DNA from: Flaviramulus sp.
GTDB lineage: Bacteria > Bacteroidota > Bacteroidia > Flavobacteriales > Flavobacteriaceae
DNA length: 6,503 bases
Direction of reading: 5' to 3'
Assembly: GCA_023255235.1 (NCBI GenBank)
Contig: JALRJA010000398.1
Location: 1 to 6,503 of the forward strand
How positions within the stretch are numbered: the stretch's first letter is position 1; the number at the start of each line of letters is the position of its first letter. Shown piece by piece: positions 1-6,193 of this stretch. The translations under genes and the position numbers were made by a program. The notes under the pieces were generated by a model. The model searched no databases, was not told where the DNA came from, and saw only the letters and a list, made by a program, of their open reading frames with translations.

Positions 1-2334
1 TTCTTTGTTGGCTATACTGCGTTCTAATGAAAGTAATAATGATGGTAACAAAAGCAAGTTTGACAACATGGCAAACAATAAGGTTGCAGAAACCAAAGCA
101 CCCAATGCCACTGTGCCGCCAAAACTTGAAATGGTAAATACTGAAAACCCAAAAAACAAGACAATAGATGTATAAAACATACTAACCCCCGTTTCACGTA
201 AAGCACCGTAAACAGATACTTTAATTTTCCAATGGTTTGCTTGTAGTTCTTGCCTGTATTTTGCTAAAAAATGAATGGTATCATCTACCGAAATTCCAAA
301 TGCAATACTAAATACCAAAATAGTTGACGGTTTTATAGGCACGCCTAAATACCCCATTAATCCTGCTGTAACGAGCAATGGCAGTAGGTTTGGTATAAGA
401 GATATAAGTATCATGCGTCCAGACCTAAACATATATGCCATAAATAGAGCAATTAAAAATATAGCTAGAGATAATGATATGGCTAAGTTTTTAACCAAAT
501 ATTTTGTTCCTTTTTGAAATACTAATGCTTTCCCCGTCATGGTTACATTATAGCGTTCTTTAGGAAAGGTTTTATCTATTTTTGTTTGAATATCTTCTTC
601 AATACGCTCCATTTTATCAGTTCCAATATCTTTCATAAAGGTTGTAATACGTGCGTATTGCCCTGTGCTATCTACAAAGTTTTTTAATAAATCGATGTTT
701 GAAGTTGAGTTTTTTGCATAAGAGAGTATAAAACTATTTTCTTGCGATGTTGGTAATTGATAAAATTTAGGATTGCCGTTGTAGTAAGCCTGTTTTGAAT
801 ACTTTACTAAACCAACAACCGATATGGGTTTTGACAACTCGGGGGTTTCAACAATTAAACTTTCAAGTTCATCCATTCTTTTAAGAGTTGAGAGCTTCAT
901 AACGCCTTTTTTGCGTTTGGTGTCAATTATAAACTCAAGAGGCATGATGCCATTAAATTCATCTTCAAAAAAACGAATATCATTAACAAATTCAGAGTTT
1001 TGAGGCATATCTTCAATTAAACTACCAGAAATAGTTATTTGATAGATGCCTATAATACTTGCTGCCAATAAAATAACCGAAGTTATGTATATAGCAATTC
1101 GTTTGTGCCTTACCATGGTTTCCATCCAGTTTACAAAACCACCAATCCACCGTTTGTTTAGGTGTTCTAAATGACGCTCTTTAGGGTAAGGTAAAAAAGT
1201 ATAAATAATAGGAATTATAAGTAGGCATAAAATAAAAATAGCTAAAATGCTTAAAGATGCAACAACGCCAAACTCTTTTAAAAGTTTACTTTCTGTTAGA
1301 ATAAAAGTAGCAAAACCCGAAGCAGTAGTTACGTTGGTCATTAGGGTTGCGTTACCAATTTTGGTAATAACGCGCTGCAGTGATTTTACTTTATTGCCAT
1401 GTAGCTGTACTTCGTGTTGGTATTTGTTAATTAAAAAAATACAATTTGGAATTCCAATAACAATTATTAGTGGCGGTATAAGAGCTGTTAAAACGGTAAT
1501 TTCATAATTTAATATACCTATAATTCCTAAAGTCCACATAACCCCAACGCATACTACAATAAGCGAAATAAAAGTGGCTCTAAACGACCTAAAAAAGAAG
1601 AAAAAAATAAGCGATGTTACCAATAAGGCAGCTATAATAAACTGCCCAATTTCATCAATAATATTTTGAGAATTTAGAGTTCTAATATAAGGCATTCCAG
1701 ATATTCTTACATCTAAATTATGAGTGTTTTCAAAGGTATTTACAATGGGTAACAGGGTATTTATTACAAAGTCTTTTCTTGCAGAAGTATTAACAATGTC
1801 TTTTTTTAAATAGATTGCTGTTCGTATGGTTTTGGTTTGCTTATTAAACAAAAAATTATCATAAAAAGGATATTGTTTAAACAGCTGGTTTTGTAAACTG
1901 TCAATTTGATTTATTGAAGAAATAGAGTCTTTTATAAACGGTTCTAATTGAAACTTTTCGTTTTCTGTGTCTTTAATTAGTTTTTGTAGGTCTTTTATAG
2001 AGACAACCGTTTCTACAGCAGGGTTATTTTTAAAGCTATTAGATAACTTATTCCAGGCATTTAAATTTTTAACAGTAAATAAGCTACTATCTTTTACACC
2101 TAAAACAATTAAATTGCCCTCTTCACCAAAAGTTTTTAAAAAGGTGTTATATGTTACATTTACCTCATGGTCATCTGGTAATAAATTGGCTTCGGTATAA
2201 GTAAACCGCATATTATCCCATTTCTGACTAAGCAAAAAGGTAGCTATAATAATACCCACAAGAATAATTATTTTGTTACGTAGAATTAATCTTGCTATAA
2301 CATCCCAAAAGGTGTTTGTAAAAAGTTTAAACAT
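1..2334 (-). CDS. RND/MMPL-family inner-membrane transporter, 3' end cut by window edge
   Basis: An uninterrupted reading frame of 778 codons runs from ATG at 2334 to base 1 without a stop. The topology is the 12-helix RND plan: TM1 at about residues 20-37, a periplasmic domain to about 227, TM2-TM6 at about 228-380, TM7 at about 413-433, a second periplasmic domain to about 610, and TM8-TM12 at about 615-770. TM10 carries the acidic pair of FGISVDDTIHFLAKYRQE (D684, D685), a likely proton-relay site by analogy with the family. The equivalent place in TM4 reads GIPNCIFLINKYQHE (N297, C298) and has no acid. Families of this type (MmpL, HpnN, Patched-like) export lipids, hopanoids or other hydrophobic molecules by proton-motive force; the substrate here is unknown. 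Known relatives are close to 780-800 residues, so probably only a short cytoplasmic tail is missing. The gene has its own promoter-like box just upstream. The family call is firm; the function is inference. Confidence 0.9.
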   Translation of the reverse strand, partial: MFKLFTNTFWDVIARLILRNKIIILVGIIIATFLLSQKWDNMRFTYTEANLLPDDHEVNVTYNTFLKTFGEEGNLIVLGVKDSSLFTVKNLNAWNKLSNSFKNNPAVETVVSIKDLQKLIKDTENEKFQLEPFIKDSISSINQIDSLQNQLFKQYPFYDNFLFNKQTKTIRTAIYLKKDIVNTSARKDFVINTLLPIVNTFENTHNLDVRISGMPYIRTLNSQNIIDEIGQFIIAALLVTSLIFFFFFRSFRATFISLIVVCVGVMWTLGIIGILNYEITVLTALIPPLIIVIGIPNCIFLINKYQHEVQLHGNKVKSLQRVITKIGNATLMTNVTTASGFATFILTESKLLKEFGVVASLSILAIFILCLLIIPIIYTFLPYPKERHLEHLNKRWIGGFVNWMETMVRHKRIAIYITSVILLAASIIGIYQITISGSLIEDMPQNSEFVNDIRFFEDEFNGIMPLEFIIDTKRKKGVMKLSTLKRMDELESLIVETPELSKPISVVGLVKYSKQAYYNGNPKFYQLPTSQENSFILSYAKNSTSNIDLLKNFVDSTGQYARITTFMKDIGTDKMERIEEDIQTKIDKTFPKERYNVTMTGKALVFQKGTKYLVKNLAISLSLAIFLIALFMAYMFRSGRMILISLIPNLLPLLVTAGLMGYLGVPIKPSTILVFSIAFGISVDDTIHFLAKYRQELQANHWKIKVSVYGALRETGVSMFYTSIVLFFGFSVFTISSFGGTVALGALVSATLLFAMLSNLLLLPSLLLSLERSIANKE

Positions 2335-2354
2335 GCTTTATTTAAAAATGACTG

Positions 2355-2362
2355 CAAAGGTA
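2355..2362 (-). promoter_or_regulatory. Predicted Bacteroidota -7 promoter box of the transporter gene
   Basis: On the minus strand this reads TACCTTTG (followed by C), an exact match to the Bacteroidota -7 consensus TAnnTTTG. It lies in the 49-nt spacer between the barrel gene and the transporter, with 20 nt between the box and the ATG. A start about 7 nt after the box would give a leader of roughly 14 nt. I see no clear TTTG element at the -33 position, so the call rests on the -7 box and its placement. Confidence 0.6.
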
Positions 2363-2383
2363 GAAAAAACACATATATTCCCT

Positions 2384-3643
2384 TTATAAAGAGACGTTAA
2401 ATGTAAATTTAAAAGCCACATTATCACTAAATTCAGGTAAATGATAAGCACCATACCTATACGTAAAGCTTAAACCAAAACCAAAGAGCAATTTATTAAT
2501 TTCAAAACCAGACTCGGTATAGCCCTTTTTTAGTGTATTCATGCTAATGTTTTGATGCCTTTCTGGGGTTTTTAAATCACCAAGTGCATAACTAGTAATA
2601 AGTACCAGTTGCGGTTTGTAATGTTCTGAGACATTAAAAGGTTTTAAAACATGTTTAAGTTGAATGGTGGCAAATTTATCTGAAAAAAACTCATTGAAAT
2701 ACATGGTTTCAAAGCTGTTTAATCCAGCAACAGAAAATCGTTGTAAAATAGTTTCTTTTCTAATATTGTTTGGATAGGCGTGATACAAATGTGTTAAAGG
2801 CAGTTCTCCTTTTGCTAATCCAGAAACCAGTATAATTTCAGAAAAAGCATCTTTGTCATTTCCAATTTTGTAAATGGTTCTAAAGTCTAATTTTGAAAAA
2901 TTAAAACTTCCGTTTACAACGTCTTTAAAGCTTTTTGTGTATTGAAGAGTGAATTTTGGATACGTCTCTTTAGTTTCTATGGCTTTGTTTTCTGAAGGAT
3001 TAATAGTATTAAAAGGACTCCATTGTAAAGCTATTTTTGTAGTAGATAGGTTAAAATTTTTGAATATACTGCCGTTAAGATTAAAATTATAAGCATAGGT
3101 AGGGTCTATTTTACTAACTGAAAATTCTAGTTCTGACAATAAATTTGATGCTACTTCATGTTGTAAATTAACCGCTTTTGTTATGTGTTTGTGAAACAAA
3201 TCAATATTTAATAAACGCGGTTCAAAAAACTGAAAAAAACGTTTATCGGTTAAAAATTTAGTGCTTCCGGTTTCTTGCAAATCATCTGTGTATGATATGT
3301 TTAACCAAGTATTTGTTTTTTTAGCTAGCCTAAAACCACCACCCATACTGTATTTAAAACGGTGGTCTCTAAACCCATAAACTAAATAACTGTTAATACG
3401 GTATTTTTCAGAAAATTGCTTGTTGGTTTCACCACCAATTCCAGTTCTAATACCTTCGTATTGATTGAATTTTATTAAATACCGTAAATCAAAATTAAAA
3501 TACTTAGTAGGTAAAAAACCATTGCCTAATTGTTTTAAAAAGGCTTTTTTGTTTATAGAATCGGTTGGTTCTTTTGGTATGGGTTGACCCTGCACAAAAG
3601 TTGCACCAAGTATAAACAGGAGGGAGACAAAATATTTACACAT
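2384..3643 (-). CDS. Exported protein, probable compact DUF5686-like outer-membrane beta-barrel
   Basis: This is a 419-residue protein. It begins with a signal peptide: MCK, then the hydrophobic stretch YFVSLLFILGATF, with probable cleavage near VQG-Q at residue 19-20. There is no lipobox cysteine. The mature part has alternating polar and aromatic strands typical of an outer-membrane barrel, such as YRINSYLVYGFRDHRFKYSMGGGFRL (81-106), YPKFTLQYTKSF (228-239) and LLFGFGLSFTYRYGAY (385-400). It ends in a strand-like FKFTFNVSL, though the last residue is Leu rather than the usual Phe or Trp. Segments such as EPRLLNIDLF (141-150), LQWSPFN (206-212), MYFNEFFSDKFA (314-325) and KKGYTESGFEINKLL (372-386) resemble the C-terminal half of DUF5686 proteins. 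Those usually exceed 800 residues and carry an N-terminal carboxypeptidase-regulatory-like domain that is absent here. The protein lies between frr and an RND transporter. Function is unknown. The barrel call is fairly sure; the family call comes from memory. Confidence 0.65.
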   Translation of the reverse strand: MCKYFVSLLFILGATFVQGQPIPKEPTDSINKKAFLKQLGNGFLPTKYFNFDLRYLIKFNQYEGIRTGIGGETNKQFSEKYRINSYLVYGFRDHRFKYSMGGGFRLAKKTNTWLNISYTDDLQETGSTKFLTDKRFFQFFEPRLLNIDLFHKHITKAVNLQHEVASNLLSELEFSVSKIDPTYAYNFNLNGSIFKNFNLSTTKIALQWSPFNTINPSENKAIETKETYPKFTLQYTKSFKDVVNGSFNFSKLDFRTIYKIGNDKDAFSEIILVSGLAKGELPLTHLYHAYPNNIRKETILQRFSVAGLNSFETMYFNEFFSDKFATIQLKHVLKPFNVSEHYKPQLVLITSYALGDLKTPERHQNISMNTLKKGYTESGFEINKLLFGFGLSFTYRYGAYHLPEFSDNVAFKFTFNVSL

Positions 3644-3687
3644 TAAGTAAACTAACTATGCAAGTTAAGTAGGTGTTTATAAAACGG

Positions 3688-3702
3688 GTTATTTTAAATA
3701 AC
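3688..3702. repeat. AT-rich inverted repeat between frr and the barrel gene
   Basis: The arms GTTATTT and AAATAAC are perfect 7-base complements separated by one base, in the 74-nt spacer just after the frr stop. On the transcribed minus strand the repeat is followed by CCGTTTTATAAA, which has only four consecutive T. As an RNA hairpin it would be weak, with one G-C pair per arm and a loop that must open further. It could be a poor terminator, an RNA-processing site, a protein-binding dyad or chance in AT-rich DNA. Confidence 0.3.
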
Positions 3703-3717
3703 GATACAAAATGAAAG

Positions 3718-4275
3718 TTATACCGTCATGATTTCTTTTTCTTTATTGTCAAAAAGCTCATCAACTTTTTTTACGTATTTATCGGTCATTTGTTGCACGT
3801 CTATTTCGGCATTCTTTTTTAAATCTTCAGAAACGGCATCATTTTTTTTAACCTCGTTATTAGCATCTTTACGAGCCGTTCTAATACTTATTTTGGCATC
3901 TTCGGCTTCGGCTTTAGCTTGTTTAGCCAAATCACGTCTTCGTTCTTCAGTTAAAGGCGGCACGTTGATAATAATAGTTTCCCCATTATTCATAGGGTTA
4001 AATCCTAAATTGGCATAAGCAATCCCACGTTCAATTTCTTGTAGCATACTTTTTTCCCAAGGCTGAACAGTAATAGTTCTACCGTCTGGGGTATTAACAT
4101 TGGCTACTTGATTTAACGGGGTTTGAGTACCATAATAATCAACCATAACACTACCAAGCATGGCAGGGCTAGCCTTACCTGCTCGTATATTTACAAACTG
4201 TTTTTCTAAATGCTTAATAGCATTATCCATGGCTTCTTTTGTGGTGTCTAGTATAAATTGTATCTCTTCATTCAT
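3718..4275 (-). CDS. frr: Ribosome recycling factor (RRF)
   Basis: RRF acts with EF-G in the cytoplasm to split the post-termination ribosome from mRNA and tRNA. The 185-residue length is normal for the family. Domain I, a three-helix bundle, is formed by about residues 1-30 and 106-185. Domain II, a beta-rich insert, lies at about 31-105. Visible family motifs are NIRAGKASPAML (29-40), VDYYGTQTPLNQVANV (45-60), TITVQPWEKSML (67-78), NVPPLTEERRRDL (104-116) and ISIRTARKDAN (129-139), the last including Arg132, conserved in RRFs and needed for ribosome binding. The ATG at 4275 gives the family-standard N-terminus MNEEIQFILD. The gene lies 47 nt after pyrH with no terminator between them, so the two are probably cotranscribed. 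No Shine-Dalgarno sequence precedes the start. It is complete, with no abnormal features. Confidence 0.97.
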   Translation of the reverse strand: MNEEIQFILDTTKEAMDNAIKHLEKQFVNIRAGKASPAMLGSVMVDYYGTQTPLNQVANVNTPDGRTITVQPWEKSMLQEIERGIAYANLGFNPMNNGETIIINVPPLTEERRRDLAKQAKAEAEDAKISIRTARKDANNEVKKNDAVSEDLKKNAEIDVQQMTDKYVKKVDELFDNKEKEIMTV

Positions 4276-4322
4276 AGCTTAGGGTTTTAGAGAATAGAAA
4301 TTTCAAAAATTATGTAAAATGA

Positions 4323-5030
4323 TTAAATATTAACTTCTGTACCTACTTTTTCTCCAGAAACGACTTTAAGTAAATTGCCTTTTTTGTTCATGTCAAAAAC
4401 TATAATTGGCAATTCATTTTCTTGGCTAAGTGTAAAAGCGGTGGTATCCATTACCTTTAATCCTTTTCTTAAAACTTCATCAAAAGAAATAAAATTAAAT
4501 TTAATTGCTTTGGTATCTTTTTCTGGATCGGTATTATAAATGCCATCAACTCGGGTGCCTTTTAAAATAACATCGGCTTCAATTTCTATGGCACGTAAAA
4601 CGGCGGCAGAATCTGTTGTAAAGTAGGGGTTTCCTGTTCCGCCACCAAAAATTACTACACGCCCTTTTTCAAGGTGTCTCATGGCTCTTCTTCTTATAAA
4701 AGGTTCTGCAACTTCGTTAATTTTAATGGCCGATTGTAATCTGGTAGGAATACCAGTGTCTTCTAAAGCACCTTGTAGAGCTAGCCCATTAATAACTGTG
4801 GCTAGCATACCCATGTGGTCACCTTGAACTCTGTCCATGCCTTTGCTAGCACCTGCAACACCTCTAAAAATATTGCCACCGCCTATAACAATGGCAACTT
4901 CTACACCTTTGGTGGTAATTGCTTTTATATCTTGAGCATATTCGGCTAAACGTTCGGGGTCTATACCATATTGGCGATCGCCCATTAGTGCTTCGCCCGA
5001 TAGTTTAAGGAGTATTCTTTTGTATTTCAT
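4323..5030 (-). CDS. pyrH: UMP kinase (uridylate kinase)
   Basis: PyrH phosphorylates UMP to UDP with ATP, the first step from UMP towards UTP and CTP. It belongs to the amino-acid-kinase fold and is unrelated to eukaryotic UMP/CMP kinase; the bacterial enzymes are hexamers, often under GTP/UTP control. From the start chosen here the protein is 235 residues, the usual length. Motifs are KLSGEAL (9-15, phosphate binding), IGGGNIFRG (49-57), GDHMGMLAT (70-78), [16 protein letters not shown] (128-143) and [13 protein letters not shown] (157-169). An in-frame ATG at 5063 would add 11 residues ([11 protein letters not shown]). I reject it because it lies upstream of the predicted promoter box at 5058-5051 and because family proteins begin at [12 protein letters not shown]. 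The gene is preceded by a terminator and its own promoter, so its expression can be set apart from rpsB-tsf; frr follows in the same direction. Confidence 0.97.
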   Translation of the reverse strand: MKYKRILLKLSGEALMGDRQYGIDPERLAEYAQDIKAITTKGVEVAIVIGGGNIFRGVAGASKGMDRVQGDHMGMLATVINGLALQGALEDTGIPTRLQSAIKINEVAEPFIRRRAMRHLEKGRVVIFGGGTGNPYFTTDSAAVLRAIEIEADVILKGTRVDGIYNTDPEKDTKAIKFNFISFDEVLRKGLKVMDTTAFTLSQENELPIIVFDMNKKGNLLKVVSGEKVGTEVNI

Positions 5031-5053
5031 TGTTAAATTTGAAAGTTTAACAA
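5030..5053. repeat. 8-bp dyad across the predicted pyrH transcription start, possible operator
   Basis: The plus-strand arms are TTGTTAAA (5030-5037) and TTTAACAA (5046-5053), perfect complements around an 8-nt spacer. The upstream arm overlaps the last three bases of the -7 box and the downstream arm touches the first base of the pyrH start codon. The predicted transcription start near 5044 falls inside the dyad, so only one arm would be transcribed. That makes a DNA-level binding site more plausible than an RNA hairpin. The arms are AT-rich and chance cannot be excluded. Confidence 0.4.
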
Positions 5054-5058
5054 ATATA
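5051..5058 (-). promoter_or_regulatory. Predicted Bacteroidota -7 promoter box of pyrH-frr
   Basis: The minus strand reads TATATTTG, an exact TAnnTTTG match, placed after the tsf terminator and 20 nt before the pyrH ATG at 5030. The best -33 candidate is TTAG at 5079-5076, a 17-nt gap away, which matches TTTG only in part. A start about 7 nt after the box would leave a leader of roughly 14 nt. Confidence 0.65.
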
Positions 5059-5095
5059 AACAATATCTTAATTTGCTAATGTAGATTTTTTATAT

Positions 5096-5131
5096 AAAAA
5101 AACCACTACGTCTTTTTTGAAGTAGTGGTTT
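5096..5131 (-). terminator. Rho-independent terminator after tsf
   Basis: On the minus strand a perfect 10-bp stem, AAACCACTAC paired with GTAGTGGTTT, encloses a 12-nt loop (5121-5110) and runs into a tract of seven T (5102-5096, partly shared with the stem base). It lies 28 nt after the tsf stop codon. The plus-strand reading also ends in a T-rich run (TGTGTTTTTTT), so the hairpin could work both ways, but no plus-strand gene approaches it here. It should end the rpsB-tsf transcript and isolate pyrH. Confidence 0.88.
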
Positions 5132-5159
5132 GTGTTTTTTTAGTGAAAGAAAACGGTTT

Positions 5160-6134
5160 TTATCCTACTGAAACACGTTTAAAACCTTCAATTTGAACAG
5201 CGCCATAAGATGCTACATATTTTGCCACATTTATTTTATCGTCTTTTATAAAGGTTTGATCTAGTAAACATTTTTCTTGGTCTAAGGTTGTATTATCAGA
5301 AATAAAACGGTCCATTTTACCAGGTAGAATTCTATCCCAAATTTGTTCTGGTTTACCTTCGGCTTTTAATTCGGCTTTTGCCGATTCTTCAGCCTTAGCT
5401 ATAACCTCGGGCGTTAATTGTGCCATAGAGATATAGCTAGGTACGTTTTTTAGTGTTTTGCCTAAACGCCCTAATTCAATATTTTCTTTTTCAATTACGG
5501 CAATTCTAGCTTCAGTTTCTGATGCTACAAAGGCAGGGTCAAAATCTTTATAAGATAATGTAGTAGCACCCATTGAGGCTACTTGCATTGCTACATCTTT
5601 AACTAAAGTTTCGGCATTATTAACGTTTTCAGATAATCCTACTAAAGCGGCAATTTTGTTAATGTGAACATAAGAACCAACATAGGGTGCTTTTAATTTT
5701 TCAAAAGCAGTTATGTCTAGTTTTTCACCAATAACGCCGGTTTGTTCGGTTAATTTATCGGCAACAGTCATGCCTCCAAAATTGGCGGCTAAAAAGGCTT
5801 CTTTTGTATCGTAGTTTAAAGCTAAATCTGCTAAATCGTTAGCTAAGGCAACAAAGTTTTCATTTTTACCAACAAAATCGGTTTCACAGCCTAAAACAAT
5901 TGCAACACCTTCGGTTTGGTTGGCGTTTATTTTTGCAACAGCAGCACCTTCAGATGAGTCTCTATCGGCTCTTTTTTCTGCTACTTTTTGTCCTTTTTTG
6001 CGTAAAACTTCTATAGCTTTATCAAAATTACCTTCAGCTTCTACTAAAGCTTTTTTGCAGTCCATCATACCTGCACCTGTTGCTTGTCTTAATTTATTTA
6101 CTTCAGCTGCTGTAATTTTTACTGTAGTACTCAT
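5160..6134 (-). CDS. tsf: Translation elongation factor Ts (EF-Ts)
   Basis: EF-Ts is the cytoplasmic guanine-nucleotide exchange factor that releases GDP from EF-Tu. The protein has 324 residues. The N-terminal UBA-like domain spans about residues 7-50, with the family signature KLRQATGAGMMDCKKAL (14-30). The exchange motif ETDFVGKN lies at 84-91; T85-D86-F87-V88 match the TDFV residues that insert into EF-Tu and displace the Mg-GDP site. The dimerisation core follows. The protein ends in the family's C-terminal module, seen here as KPEQIWDRILPGKMDRF and a tail to residue 324. It is longer than the 283-residue E. coli protein, which I take to be ordinary for Bacteroidota. The ATG at 6134 gives the expected N-terminus. 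It follows rpsB by 59 nt without a convincing promoter or terminator between them, so the two are probably cotranscribed; a strong terminator follows. No Shine-Dalgarno is seen: the upstream bases are almost all A and T. Confidence 0.97.
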   Translation of the reverse strand: MSTTVKITAAEVNKLRQATGAGMMDCKKALVEAEGNFDKAIEVLRKKGQKVAEKRADRDSSEGAAVAKINANQTEGVAIVLGCETDFVGKNENFVALANDLADLALNYDTKEAFLAANFGGMTVADKLTEQTGVIGEKLDITAFEKLKAPYVGSYVHINKIAALVGLSENVNNAETLVKDVAMQVASMGATTLSYKDFDPAFVASETEARIAVIEKENIELGRLGKTLKNVPSYISMAQLTPEVIAKAEESAKAELKAEGKPEQIWDRILPGKMDRFISDNTTLDQEKCLLDQTFIKDDKINVAKYVASYGAVQIEGFKRVSVG

Positions 6135-6193
6135 AATTAATTATATTTTAAAAAAAGAATTGAACGTCTTTTTTAATATGTTGTTAATGTTAT

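Noticed and set aside
275..2200. Three short plus-strand open frames (275-517, 1247-1507, 1967-2200) and one minus-strand frame (24-206)
   Set aside because: All lie inside the continuous 778-codon transporter frame, show no family features and have no supporting start signals.
3643..3671. Direct repeat TTAAGTA (3643-3649 and 3665-3671), 22 bp apart, upstream of the barrel gene
   Set aside because: Seven AT-rich bases repeated once, one copy overlapping the start codon; too little to claim a regulator site.
3728..4018. Plus-strand open frame of 96 codons opposite frr
   Set aside because: It lies wholly within frr in antisense, is rich in Ser and Leu as expected for the complement of a Lys/Glu-rich gene, and has no start context of its own.
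4304..4312. TAATTTTTG before frr as a possible -7 promoter box
   Set aside because: It is one base longer than TAnnTTTG, lies further from the ATG than the two good boxes, and has no clear -33 partner; cotranscription with pyrH explains frr well enough.
5031..5063. Upstream ATG at 5063 that would extend pyrH by 11 residues ([11 protein letters not shown])
   Set aside because: It lies upstream of the predicted promoter box, would not be on the transcript, and adds residues not found in the family; [12 protein letters not shown] at 5030 is the standard start.
6151..6174. Inverted repeat AAAAAAGA / TCTTTTTT in the rpsB-tsf spacer as a possible terminator or attenuator
   Set aside because: Only one G-C pair in eight, with an 8-nt loop; such A/T stems are expected by chance in this composition and would be too weak to stop transcription.
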